Positions 1 through 10,482 of a stretch of 64,000 nucleotides of DNA are shown one piece after another. The stretch is from Trichosphaerium sp. ATCC 40318 (taxonomy: Eukaryota; Discosea; Flabellinia; Trichosidae). Position 1 is the first letter of the stretch; each line of letters opens with the position of its first letter. Where the stretch lies: assembly GCA_038496445.1 (NCBI GenBank), contig JALMLS010000130.1, positions 1 through 64,000 on the forward strand, given 5' to 3'. Made by a program: the position numbers and the translations under genes. The notes below the pieces were generated by a model, which was not told where the DNA came from, made no database searches, and saw only the letters and a list, made by a program, of their open reading frames with translations.

Positions 1-419
1 TGTGTATATGAGAAATGTGCATACATATTTTTACCAAAAAAAAAAAACCCAATTACAAACTCAAAATCGCTTGCATCTATATAACTCATCACTATGGATA
101 CCTACAAATCAATATTGCTTGTACCATGTTTATATGGCTTAATAACATATATGTACATACATAAAGTAATTAAAAATACATTTGTAAATGCAGCCTCCAA
201 ACGCAACTGCATGGTAAAAATATTTCAAAATTTGCAAAAAAAAAAAGTTCGCGCGTCGCTCACGGGCCATGTAGTGCACGAATATCATTTTCGATGCTGC
301 ACACCATAATAATATATGCCTGCCTAGCGGCACAGCCATGAAAGTAGCAAAATCTAATAAAATCAAAAAAGTAGAGGTTTAGGTAACCTTAACCCTAACT
401 AACAAAAATACAAACACAG
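1..419. other. AT-rich non-coding left end
   Basis: I see no supported gene here. The stretch is A/T-rich with homopolymer A runs. A short telomere-like tract (AACCTTAACCCTAACTAAC) sits near 385-403. The open frames on both strands overlap each other and show no domain or splice logic. Confidence 0.5.
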
Positions 420-860
420 GTTTTTCGTGTTAAAAATATGACCGCGAGCTTGCGGTCGGAAACGAACACATTAAATACGTGTTACGTACACAACAGCAAG
501 CGTGCAATCAGTTATAAAGCAAGACCTTCAAAAAAAAAAACGGTTTTTAAAAAAGTACACACTTTTTATGTGTACAAAAACCGACCGCAAGCTCGAAGTC
601 AGGTACAAACACAATAAACATGTGTTGTATACTGTATACCAAGCGTGCAGTCAGTTATAAAGCAAGACTTTCAAAAAAAACGGTTTTTAAAAAAGTACAC
701 ACTTTTATGTGTACGAAAACCGACCGCAAGCTCGCAGTCATGTACGAACACATAAAAAGCGTGTTAAAAATCATACTGCAAGCTCGTGGTCTGTAAAAAA
801 AGCAAAACAACAAAAAAATATTTTAAAAAAAGTACACAATTTAATTGTGTACCAAAACCA
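420..860. repeat. ~140-bp tandem repeat with internal hairpins
   Basis: Two good copies and one decayed copy of a unit of about 140 bp. CGGTTTTTAAAAAAGTACAC occurs at 541 and 681, and CCGACCGCAAGCTCG at 581 and 720. Each copy carries a small palindrome, GTACACA-n-TGTGTAC, at 555-575, 695-714 and (longest, 9-bp arms) 832-852. A related hairpin lies near 1061-1082. A second palindromic motif, GACCGC...GCGGTC, is at about 440-457. The position next to telomere-like DNA suggests a subtelomeric satellite; that is inference. Confidence 0.7.
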
Positions 861-1166
861 ACCGCCAACTAACGCGACTTTTGTACACGCGATATACATG
901 TTCTAATGTCGCAGTGAGCTCGTTGTTGTAAATTGAAGCAAAATAAAACAGTGTGAACCAAAACCAAACGAAAAAACAACGCACACGCGTTCTGCGTGTT
1001 ACGAAACCCCGTTTGAGTTTGGTTCTACCATGAAAAAAAACCGTATGGTAACGGAAAAATCGTACACATGAAAACCGTGTACAAAAACTGTCATTTTTTT
1101 TTGAAAAATTTACTTGAAAAATTAACAAATTTAGGGTTTTAAAAAAACCATTTAAAAGCAAAAAAC

Positions 1167-1211
1167 CCCCTTTATTAGTCTTTAAAAATTAAAATAAGAC
1201 TAATAAAGGGG
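1167..1211. repeat. 16-bp perfect inverted repeat (hairpin)
   Basis: CCCCTTTATTAGTCTT at 1167-1182 is exactly complementary to AAGACTAATAAAGGGG at 1196-1211, with a 13-nt A/T loop. With a one-base bulge the stem extends by four A-T pairs. It could be a transcript 3'-end structure, a foldback element end or a recombination relic. Confidence 0.75.
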
Positions 1212-1248
1212 TTTTAAAAAAAAAAGAGTAAAAAAAAGAGGTTAGTAC

Positions 1249-1357
1249 CTAGTTTTTTCTTCTTTCTGAGCTTAAGCTTGCCATCAGCTTCTTTGGAAGG
1301 CTCATCCTCATCAGAAAACTCAATGTTTATGAGAGAGAGGTCTTCATCTGAGCTCAT
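1249..1357 (-). CDS. orphan first exon of an acidic protein
   Basis: An ATG opens a 36-codon exon beginning MSSDEDLSLINIEFSDEDE, followed by a basic stretch (KLKLRKKKK). The exon ends at CTAG|GTACT, a donor of the type used throughout the window. Codon content looks coding. I find no matching downstream exon before the hairpin and repeats at lower coordinates, so the gene is either cut off by the repeat region or continues in exons too short to recognise. Function unknown. Confidence 0.35.
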
Positions 1358-1669
1358 CCTTGATTTATGAAAAGTTAAAAAAGTAAAATGAGGCTTTTTT
1401 TCCCCCAATAATCGTGTTGAGAAATAGACAGAAAAATTTCGTGTTTCGAAATGTGAATTGGAAATTTCACTTGTTTAAAAAAAGTAAGAAAAAAATGAGA
1501 ATTTGACAGTTTGCAAGATTGTTGATGAGGTTCTGGGTTGTAAAAAACCCTATCTTGCTGTAACCCTACAGGGAGATTGTATGTGCAAAAAACATAAAAA
1601 AAAGCCAAAAAAATCGAAAAAATTTTACAACAGGGTAGAGTAGTGTACAAAAAAATACGGTTGGTACAT

Positions 1670-1885
1670 ACTCCTAAACCCTAACCCTAAACCCTAATTG
1701 GCTTCTAGGGTATAACCCTAATTGCTATTATTGTTGACTAGGGTTAGGGTTGAATGTTAAACTCCCAATTAGGCTAGGGTTAGGTTTACAACCCTATGGC
1801 AGATTAGGGTTAGGTTATTAAATGTTAGGATTAAGCTTTTTACAACCCTAATTACTATTAGGGTTAGGGCTAGTACCTTTACTTA
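1670..1885. repeat. interstitial telomere-like tracts, both orientations
   Basis: CCTAAACCCTAACCCTAAAC and further CCCTAA units run at 1675-1720. From about 1738 the opposite orientation (AGGGTTAGGGTT and TTAGGGTTAGG) appears repeatedly to 1870, mixed with unique sequence. TTAGGG and TTTAGGG variants are both present. This is a degenerate interstitial or subtelomeric telomeric tract, not a functional telomere end. Confidence 0.8.
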
Positions 1886-2166
1886 TGTTATACACATTTT
1901 TAATTATTTCCACTTATTAACATTGGTACTTGGTTATAGCTTTAATTGTAACACTTTTTCTTTTTAGAACATTATTTATGGATGTTAATAAGTTGTTTTT
2001 GTATACATTGAAGAGAGCAGAGTTTGGGGGATATTTATTTAAATATTAGTTTATTTTTAGATCTAGTATACTATTAGGGTAACTGCAACACTTTAGTTTA
2101 TTAGTTTCAACAAATACAACATTACAATTCTACAAACAATTAGTTTAAAACTACAAATTAATGGGA
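1886..2166. other. non-coding spacer, 3' of Kazal gene
   Basis: AT-rich sequence. No gene, RNA or clear repeat is visible. The part adjoining 2167 is presumably 3' UTR of the Kazal gene. Confidence 0.45.
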
Positions 2167-2743
2167 TTATTTACCATCTTTAACACGTAATGGAATACAT
2201 TGATACTGTGGAGTGCCATCTGCTGCAGGCTTAACAACTGTACAATGGGTACCAGGTGCACATTGAGGATTTTCAGGGATGCATTTAGTGTATGCCTTAC
2301 ACGGACACTTTCCTAAACATGACTGGTTTCTTGTATTAGCAAAACAACAAATACAATAACAGCGCATGTACTATCAACGTACCTGGTAAACAGCGTTTGC
2401 TTTGACTAAGCCGTTTTCACAATTATGGATCAAGATTTTACACCTATAAACCTCGTTAACAATGCGATGTCATTTTGCGAAAAACCGAACGTACGGGTTA
2501 GAGTACGTGTTACCGTCGGTACCGCAAACCGGGTTGTAGTCATCTGTACACATTGGGCACTTTTTCTTTCTGCGCTTGCCTTCTCCAGTGTCTGCGGCCA
2601 AGGTACCCTTAGCGGCGGGTAAGTAACGAAGATACATGGCGAGAAACAGGTCAAAAAACAAAAAAAGAGACACGTGGATACAAAATAAAGGTGTAGCGTA
2701 CCAATACCATTACGACTACCAACAATACCAATAACGTGTTCAT
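2167..2743 (-). CDS. secreted Kazal-type protease inhibitor
   Basis: Four exons (2743-2702, 2607-2495, 2443-2383, 2322-2167) join in frame to a 123-residue protein. Residues 1-14, MNTLLVLLVVVMVL, form a signal-peptide core. The Kazal domain spans about residues 31-74: CPMC, then PVCGTDGNTYSN, then cysteines at NPC, HNC and QSC, giving the six-cysteine Kazal spacing. A Cys-rich tail follows (GKCPCKAYTKC, CAPGTHC) and ends RVKDGK. Kazal domains block the active site of serine proteases by a substrate-like loop; secretion suggests action outside the cell or in phagosomes. The first two donors read GTACG. The target protease cannot be read from the sequence. Confidence 0.88.
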
Positions 2744-2900
2744 ATCTTCCGTATCTGCGCCACAAGATATACTTGGAGAGTTTTGCTTACAAAGAACGTT
2801 GACCGTTTTTTACAACAAAATATTCTCCAACGAAATATTGGCCACACGATTCAAATTTCTCTTTGACGTTTCCATTTTCAGCAGCTAATACACTCGCAAC

Positions 2901-3471
2901 ATGTCGTCGAAACACAGTATCCTTTTTTTCTGCGCTTTAAAGGTTTTTTTTGTTCCAATGTTACAATAACAACCAGTTATTACGCCTTCACATTAATAGA
3001 CCCCGATTTAATCATGTGTGGTAAGATCTCAGGCATTGCTATTGCGCGGTACGCGTTTTGAACAGAAAACACTTTCACGCTCGTTTTACATACCCCCTAC
3101 TCCCTACTGACGTTACTATATAGCGTAGGAGACAAATACGACGGACAATGTGTTGGTTGGCAATGCGATAGCTTTGTAAACCCCCACACCATTGCCAGAG
3201 TGTGCGATGAATGCAATTACGGCGCCAACGAAGGAAGGTACGTTGTCGTTTAAATTTCAAAACAACATGTGCCAAAAAGAATTATTATAAGTACTAACGC
3301 GAGCGCAGGTGTATCATCACTGGCGAGCCGGGTGTGTCGGATGCTTACTTCTGCTCTGAATGCGTCAAATTAGAAAAGGACCGCGATGGGTGCCCTAAGA
3401 TCATCAACATTGGTTCCTCAAAAAAAGATATGTTCTACGAGAGGAAAAAGTATGGCTTTCAGCGCCGTTAA
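2901..3471 (+). CDS. splicing factor PHF5A / Rds3 (SF3b subunit)
   Basis: Exons 2901-2916, 3000-3048, 3124-3237 and 3309-3471 join to 113 residues, the usual family length. Colinear landmarks include NPDLIMCGK near the start, [35 protein letters not shown] and FYERKKYGF at the C-terminus. In other eukaryotes this small zinc-knuckle protein sits in the U2 snRNP SF3b complex and helps recognise the branch point. Several conserved zinc-ligand cysteines are changed: the CEKC pair reads GDKY, RPC reads NPH, and CVIC reads CIIT. The rest is well conserved, so this is a divergent but apparently intact gene rather than a pseudogene. Identity is firm; how the metal is held is open. Confidence 0.93.
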
Positions 3472-3592
3472 GAGGTATCCAATAAAAAAAAGCACAAAAA
3501 ATATGAACAATAAAGCTGGTACACTTGTAAATTTAACTGTGTTTGTTTTACTAATTACAGAAAAAAAGAGTGTCAACGCTTTGTTTACGGTA

Positions 3593-4867
3593 CTATAATA
3601 TCTGTATTTTAGCACCCCTGTGATAAGGTGACACTGCAAATCTATATGAACTGTCTGAAAGTGACACGCTTTTGGATGTATGACCGTTATTGACAGAAAA
3701 TGCTACAGTTCGCATGTCCATGTCGAGTATGACTGAAACTACATCACCTACACATGCATTTTAGTAACTGTGGCGACTAAAACCTTTGCATACCCTTGGA
3801 GAATGATGGTAATCCACTAGCGCCATGTCCATCATTTGAATACAGCAAAGCGCTTGTACCATTTACAGCAGCTCCAGTTTTATAAACGCCACTACCAGGG
3901 AACGATCTAGCGTTACCACTATTGGTAGGAACTACACCAAACATGACATTTCTACTGCTATCGCATTGTAGTATCCTTTACAGAAAAAACAAACATGAGA
4001 TAGGTGGCCACTAAATATTTTCACGCACTTGAACTTGGCCACATGTTTGCCCGCTGAAATAGAACCCTGAATAAAAGCACAATCCCAACCTACACGCAAA
4101 AATTACATGTGTCATAAAATATGGATGATACAAAAAAAAGCCTTACCATTGCCATTATCCCTCCTCAACAAAGTGTTGTTATTGTGTAATGTAAAACAGC
4201 GTGATGGGTTACAATCGAAGCACATTGAAGAAGCACTAGGCACCTGGTCCGTTGGAGCGCATTTACTGTTACTTAACACAAGCTTGGTTAGCATTTCCAC
4301 CTTTTGGGTCAATTCTGTGACACGGCCTTCCAGTATTCCAACCTATACTTGGTATCAACAACCACGCACAGAGACATGTCAATACATACTGCTCGCTTAA
4401 GTATTTCAGTTTCACCTTTTTGAGCAAGCTTAGGTAGTTTTAGCGTGTAAGTGTTTGCTATGTTGAATCTATCGACTTCTGTAACCACGAGCTCAACAGA
4501 TTCTTCTGACTTTTCTACACGCAAGGAACAACCGAAATTCTAAGTTGAAAGTTAACCCTACCCTTCATCAAACACCCGAGCTTCACAGAAAAGAAGAAAA
4601 GCCAAAACAAATCTTAATACATACCTCTGCAATAGCATCCTTTAGAAGGAGTAGCACTTGAGACACTTTGTGGCATCTGTCGTTTGTAACAGCCTTCCCA
4701 GCTTTGTCGCCAACCAAATCGAGTAAATATAATTCCATCAATGATTTAGCTTCAATGCGCAGAGTGTTATCACTTTCATGAAACGTTAGCGTGAATGTAA
4801 CAGAATCCTTTGTAAAATTAACTTCTGTATCCAGCAAGGATGCTCCTGGCGTTCCTGTACAGTTCAT
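3593..4867 (-). CDS. B30.2/SPRY-like domain protein
   Basis: A multi-exon gene starting MNCTGTPGASLLDTE at 4867 and ending at the TAG at 3593-3595. The N-terminal half (exons near 4867-4625 and 4519-4330) is not recognised; it is followed by a short helical stretch (KVEMLTKLVL). The C-terminal half reads as a SPRY fold: FTLHNNNTLLRRDNGNG, then ISAGKHVAKFKC, then VMFGVVPTNSGNARSF, and finally GDVVSVILDMDMRTVAFSVN and FAVSPYHRGAKIQIL. SPRY domains bind protein partners, so an adaptor or ligase-like role is possible, but no RING or B-box is visible. The last intron splits a glycine codon (AAGG|GTATGC...TAG|GTGATG), which keeps the frame. Domain call good; function unknown. Confidence 0.72.
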
Positions 4868-5170
4868 GACGTAACTACCATAAAATTAAAACCTCTAACA
4901 ACTGGTAATTGAACAAACACAAAAAAACATAAATAATAGTTGCGTACTTGTTTTTCGACTGAGGTGCGCGAGTGGGCGTTAAAATAAGGTCAAACAATAA
5001 CACAGAAATAGTTTTACCAAAAACGTGCCTAAACAGCGAAAAATAACTTCATAACACCTGATGGGCAAGCGAGTCCTACGTCCGATTCCCCTTCGCAACT
5101 TTGGGGTGCTTGCAATTGGTGCGTTACAATTGTATTGAACAATAATTAAAAACGACACGCTAACGTTGTT
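4868..5170. other. spacer between two minus-strand genes
   Basis: No coding logic on either strand. A T-arm-like string (GTCCGATTCC) near 5090 does not fold into a tRNA. Confidence 0.4.
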
Positions 5171-5511
5171 TTAACTAATAGTAACCACCGCTGCGTATTT
5201 TACAATACACACTATGTTTACAGAGGGATGGTACGAACTCACCTTTACAAAACATCACCACACGACTCCCTTTACTAAATTTTATCCTGCAGGGAACCGA
5301 AAATTGGACAATACAACCTATTTGGCCCACCCAAAGGTGCTGTGTCTCCTGGGCCATCACTAAAGCGTAACACTGCGCCACCGACGCCACCAAGCGAATA
5401 ATAAGGCATTATACCGCTCCTAGGATTCGTAACTGTTTTTTTTCTTTTTCCTAGTGTCACATTTTTCAAAGATGTCAGCTGTGGAACATGTAAATCATAA
5501 AACTCGATCAT
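5171..5511 (-). CDS. small unrecognised gene
   Basis: An ATG at 5511 opens MIEFYDLHVPQLTSLKNV, continuing through a Gly-rich segment (YYSLGGVGGAVLRFSD, then GPGDTAPLGGPN). Read straight through, the frame stops at 5275 after 78 codons. If the GTTGTATTG donor near 5310 is used with TTTAG near 5272, it continues KGSRVVMFCK and can end at 5171. I recognise no family. It lies tail-side of the dcd1-like gene on the same strand, within 50 bp. It could be a real small protein or a fortuitous frame in the spacer. Confidence 0.35.
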
Positions 5512-5558
5512 TTGTAAACAAGGTTTTTATTATTGGTTTCGCTCAGTACTGAGCGACA

Positions 5559-7363
5559 TTAAAGCGGCTTCTGTTCCGCAAACATTGCCTTCATATCGAG
5601 TCTGACATATGGTCTATCATATGCCAGTGTAGTATTCTTTCCAGGTACATTGACACCTGCGTTTGACACGTACATGTGCATCTTGCTCCAGTCATAGAAC
5701 TAATAGTATGAGTTAAGCATTGATATCTTGGCAAAAGGGCTAAGCGTACCACAACGTGCATGTCACCAGTCTCAAATTCAGCGGTAATGTGCTGTAATGT
5801 TACTTCTGCATTGTAATTACCATAATACTTTCTCATGAGCTTACTAAGTGAAACAGGTCAGAAAATGTAACGACAGTACCAAACCTTACGTCAAGCAAGT
5901 ATCGTTAGTTGAAGGTTGAGGGTTTTTGTCAAGGAAAACCAATCCATCCATTTGCGGATGATCTGTTACCCCCTTTAGTAAGAAAGCCAAGCAAATTAAA
6001 AATTTAACAAAAGGACGTACTTCCATAAAAAGGAAAGTTTTGATCATCAAAAACTACAAGAGATTAACCTACAGGGGACTTTTTTTTCTTTTTTTGAAAA
6101 CTCACCTTTCGTGTAATCATGAGCGTACTCTACGGCACGGAATTCGTTGGTGGCATCACCTAAACCAACAAAAATCGAACACGTTCTTCTTGCGTTGTTG
6201 ATACGGTTTAATGCATCATCTGTAGATTTGTCAAATTGCAAGATGTCACGTAGCAAGAAATGCCATGGGTATCCTCTACGAGAACTAGAACCCTTGTAAT
6301 GTATCCAAACCTTTTCACATACTGCAACAGGAGCAGATGACCAACCAGAGACAGCACCGATAAAACCAGCCCATGATACAATAGAATAGTCGTGCCCACC
6401 ATTACTTGGGTGATAAAACACTACAGTTGGAAATTGCTGAAGCGGACCTGAAGTGTCCCAGTCCAATGCACGCAATTGGTATAATGTGCCCTTGTGCCAG
6501 CGTAAATAAAACACTACTTTAATAACCGTACTGTTGTGTTAGCAATTGCTGGACCCCACGCGCCAAACATTGAACAAGCAGCCTATATTGGTTAATTAGA
6601 AATAAACATTTCAAAAAGATAGAGCCACACAGGTCACGTTCGTTCACTTTTTTTTTAAAGAAACCCGTACCTTAATGAGTTCTGGGAACATCATGGTACG
6701 GACTAATTCCATGTATTCCATTCCTGTAGCATCAGCAATACCATGCATTTCTTCCTATCGACAAGGTGAGGATGTGGATAATAATAATTGCAGAAATTGG
6801 TTGTTTACCAAAAAGTGTTTAGGCGTATAAGCGTTTGTTAAATAGAACGTTATGTCAAGCGCAGCAACAGAACCTCCTTTTTCTATGGCTGTTCGCATCC
6901 ACTTTGGTAAAAAGTGGATATACTTGTCAATAGTTGCATCAAGATAATTCATAAAATCACCAATGTTCTTCTTAATCTCATCCTTCAATAACTCTCCTTG
7001 GGCGTATCCCATCTCGTACGGCGTTCCTAGCATATGGTTACTTGGAAAGATGACGAGATGTGAAAGGGTCTCACTCGATAAAACAAAAAACGTAATAATT
7101 TTTTCGATTAGTTGCGCACCATAAACGTGTGGGATAAGCAAAGGCGGGTTGGCATGAGTGTGGCGGTACAATTTTCCGTTTTTTACTGTTTTAACCTACA
7201 CTTTATTACAAAAGGTACAATGACGAATTATACACAATCGTACAAGCTCAGGAGGGTCAGTTCCAACTGGTAACATGTTCGGTTTGCCAAGGCACCCGGA
7301 AGGTATAGAATCACCTGCGACGACGCACGCGAAAGCCACCAGTACTAAAATCTTAACTAGCAT
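5559..7363 (-). CDS. dcd1/NAAA-like Ntn hydrolase (C45 family), secreted
   Basis: The start at 7363 gives a signal peptide, MLVKILVLVAFACVVAGD. Exons then run to a stop at 5559-5561, ending DRPYVRLDMKAMFAEQKPL. Family landmarks in order: GTPYEMGYAQGELLKDEI, HGIADATGMEYMELVR, then ACSMFGAWGPA, where the cysteine is the N-terminal nucleophile exposed after self-cleavage, then QLRALDWDTSGPLQQFPTV, SWAGFIGAVSG and GYPWHFLLRDILQFD. This is the acyltransferase/amidase fold shared by dictyostelid dcd1 proteins, penicillin acyltransferase and mammalian NAAA, which act on amide bonds in lysosome-like compartments. The substrate here is not evident. At least six short introns interrupt the gene. Confidence 0.85.
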
Positions 7364-7558
7364 GGCTTTTTCGCTGTACTATTCTGTAATCAAAATTGAA
7401 ACGAACAAGTTTTTATTTTGCGTTATTTTTTGCTACCCACAGTCAACGCTGGAAAACATTAACCACGCACTCTACCGGCTCTGTAAGCTCTAGGTAATAC
7501 TACCACATAGAAGGTTAATACAACCCCAGCGCAACTATCGCTTTAAATATCAAGCAAC

Positions 7559-8420
7559 ATGTATTACAAAGTATTGCAAGAACAGATGGGTCCAGACCAC
7601 GGTACTGATTTACTAGACGTCTACGAACAGCGCCTACAAGAAATCAAGGATCAAGGGAACCCATACTACGATATGGTGTTTATGGACCCACCAGCTGATG
7701 CCGGTTGGTTTACTAGGCTCCAACACAACTTCTCACAGTGGCAGTGGAAAAATACTATGCCTGATAGGAACGCTGGCATCGTTCGCTTCTGTTTGGGCAT
7801 ACAAAACAGCGACAAGGCAGCAAGAGCTCGGTACGTACAAGACTAAAATCGACAACTTCGAACTTGCTGCGTACTTTTTGCTTGGCAACTAACGAAATGC
7901 ACCAATGGCGTTAGTGGCAGTTTTTTTTGACAAAATGGCTGTGATTTTGTTGAAAGCTCAAATAATCGCTAAAACCTTACTCTTTAGCGTTTATTACCGA
8001 ACTATGATGCGATTTACTACGACACTTGGTGAAGGCAATTTCTGGGAGTCTCAGCGCAATGTGTTTTATGGAAAGACAGGAACAGCTCACTCCTTTGATG
8101 CGGCTAACGTAATGAATGACCGTTACTACCAGATGTACCAATTCAAAAAAGGTACAAACAAGAAAAAAGAGAAAGACAGGCCTGCCTTATTAGTTTTATT
8201 ACAACAAGCTTTGAAATAAGGCTAACCTTGTAAAACAACATAAATTTCGTGTTTGCTGATATCACTACTAGGTGCTCTCTCACCAGCAACTTACTTGCAA
8301 GACATGGAATTGCCTGTCAGACGTGAAACTATGTGGGTAAAATGGAAGCGTGAGGTACTGTTACAATCGAACTACCTGGTTCCCGAACTGTTTGTTGACA
8401 AACTAATAGGCTCTCGCTAA
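7559..8420 (+). CDS. unrecognised conserved-looking protein, three exons
   Basis: Exon 1 (7559-7830) begins MYYKVLQEQMGPDHGTDLL. Exon 2 starts after CTTTAG near 7987 (VYYRTMMRFTTTLGEGNFW) and ends FKK at about 8150. Exon 3 starts after ACTAG near 8271 and ends FVDKLIGSR at 8420. Both junctions keep phase (CG|C and G|GT), and the donors are GTACG and GTACA. The introns are about 155 and 120 nt. The protein of roughly 190 residues is rich in Trp, Tyr and charged residues and has no signal peptide or clear membrane segment. I do not recognise it. The consistent splicing makes it a likely real gene. Confidence 0.6.
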
Positions 8421-8660
8421 TGGTACAAGCGACAAATTTCACTATAAATACGAACCAAATCGCGCTACAACTTCATCCCAATAGTTGTAAATTTTTGCGT
8501 TTAAAATGTACATTATTACTACCCCTACGTACCTACACCATCTCGCCATAAACTCTGGTATTCCTTTTACTCAACAATCGAACAAAAATACAAGTAAATA
8601 AATAAAAAAAAAAACGTGGACAATATTTGCAGTTATTTTTTTTGCTGTAACGACAATACC
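8421..8660. other. spacer upstream of the Ras gene
   Basis: AT-rich sequence with an A run near 8605. No gene is seen; it probably holds 3' UTR of the preceding gene and promoter sequence for Ras. Confidence 0.4.
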
Positions 8661-8777
8661 ATGTGGCTGTTTATTGTTGGCATTGTTTGGATTTTTGGAG
8701 CATCATGCACAGATAGACGTTCACGAAGTTTATGGATACCAAACCGAAACAACAACTTTTTTGACTTTTCGAATTAA
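8661..8777 (+). CDS. 38-codon hydrophobic upstream ORF
   Basis: ATG at 8661 reads MWLFIVGIVWIFGASC, a good signal-peptide-like core, then RRSRSLWIPNRNN, ending at TAA 8775-8777. It closes only 40 bp before the Ras start codon. It could be an upstream ORF in the Ras leader that controls translation, a tiny secreted peptide gene, or chance. No second exon is evident. Confidence 0.25.
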   Translation: MWLFIVGIVWIFGASCTDRRSRSLWIPNRNNNFFDFSN

Positions 8778-8816
8778 CAATTTATTGCTTCTCAAAAAAA
8801 ATAAGGCACACACAAC

Positions 8817-10205
8817 ATGTCTTCACAGGTTGAGTTCAGGTTGGTGGCCGTCGGTGCTGGTGGAGTAGGTTAGTTTTGTACCCAATAGTGGGCCCAAATG
8901 CTCACTTGCTATTATTTGCAGGTAAATCCGCTCTTACAATACAGTTGGTGAAACAGCACTTCGTACGTTTAATTTACAACCCGCTACATTTATTTACCAA
9001 AAACCAACACAAATCAACACGGCTTTTACTAGCGAGGTTTTTTTTACGTTGCACCTGCCGTTTTGAACACTTGTGTTCCTTACGGGTTTCCTTGTGCACT
9101 CCAAAAGAAATTTTAGACGCCCCATATCGGAAATACGACACGCCGTTACTTTATTGTACGCGTTGTTATAGCTATGTGTAGGGTTTGATTGGTTAACTAC
9201 ATTTGTTTCTTTATTCTTTTTCGTGCAAATGGTTGTTTTGCCTAACTCCCTTCATTTAGGTCGATGAATACGATCCAACTATCGGTACACAATAAAACAA
9301 ACCTCCCTTTTACCAAACAGCTTGTAACCAGATTTACTGCAGAGGATTGTTACCGCAAACAAGCTGTGATAGATGAACAAGTAGCTATTTTAGACATACT
9401 GGACACAGGTAAGTTGGAATTACACCGTAGTGAACCTTTTTGGCAGCTTTTTTACAAATAACAAAACCGAAACAAACTCTAGATAGTTGTTAACGCTTTA
9501 TAGCTGGTCAAGAAGAATATTCTGCATTGCGTGAACAATATTTACGAGATGGGGAGGTAAATACCAATTTGGTTTTCTATTTTCGTAACAAACTAGCGTG
9601 GTTATCGTTTGTACTCACCGCAACAACTGTCTTTTCGGTTTTTTTTTATTTCCGAATTGAACTTAACACTAATCGGGCAGGGTTTTTTGGTTGTTTATTC
9701 AATCACCTCTAAAGCTAGTTTTGATGAACTAGATGATATTTGCGAGCAAATATGTCGCGTAAGGGATGTTGACGAGCTTACAGGTGTGCCAGTACGTTAA
9801 AATAAATTATTTATGACTTTTATTCATGCAACACGTACAGATCGTTATGATTGGTAATAAATGTGACTTGGAGAACCAACGTGAAGTTACAACAGCTGAA
9901 GGCAAAGAATATGCCACATCAATTGGAGCACATTTTTTCGAGTCTAGTGCAAAGCTCAGATTAAATGTTGAAGAAGCATTTTATCAGTTGGTTAGAGTAA
10001 TACGAAAGAATGTTGAGCCTGATACGGGCGCAAACAAAAAGCGTATGTGCAGTTCCTGCAAGGGACTATTTTTTTTTGCGAATCGCACTTTTCTTCAAAA
10101 CAAAAAAAAACGCGTTTCTGACTTTTTATAGAAGGCAAATTGCGCAAGTTCTCTCTTAGTTTTAGAGGTAAATCATCGCCGTTATCTAGATGCACACTAG
10201 TGTAA
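8817..10205 (+). CDS. Ras-family small GTPase with CTLV prenylation box
   Basis: A multi-exon Ras gene starting MSSQVEFRLVAVGAGGVG. All GTPase motifs are present after splicing: P-loop GAGGVGKSALT (residues about 12-22), switch I DEYDPTIEDCYRKQ, switch II DTAGQEEYSALREQY, NKCDLE, and ESSAKL. The protein ends SPLSRCTLV, a CAAX box for prenylation, preceded by a basic stretch (GKLRKFSLSFRGK), so the product should sit on membranes. The first intron falls inside the P-loop (GVG|GTTAG...GCAG|GTAAA). The glycine corresponding to codon 12 and the switch II glutamine are wild-type, so normal GTP hydrolysis is expected. I cannot tell a Ras from a Rap subtype. Confidence 0.95.
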
Positions 10206-10482
10206 ACAAAGCACGAAAAAAACCAGAATAAGTTACCAACCAGTGCCAAGGAGAAGCATTACAACGAAAATGTACTTCGTCAACCGTATATTTGTCTCTA
10301 TTGAGACAAATCAAAAAAGATCTTGTCTTGCATATTTAGCAAGTGTATTTTAGTATTTGTAAAAGTAAAAGGGGTCGTTACCAGCTTTGTGTTGCTTGTA
10401 TTTTAAGTTGCAAAAGTCGTTTCAGTTCTGTGGAATTCTGCCTCAAATTGCGGCTGAAAAACTTTTAAACTACCGCAAAAAC

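Noticed and set aside
841-1161. 106-codon minus-strand ORF in the left repeat region
   Set aside because: It runs through satellite and hairpin DNA, is biased to Phe/Arg/Val, and shows no domain.
5060-5120. A tRNA-like string near GTCCGATTCC
   Set aside because: No acceptor stem, D arm or anticodon stem can be paired around it.
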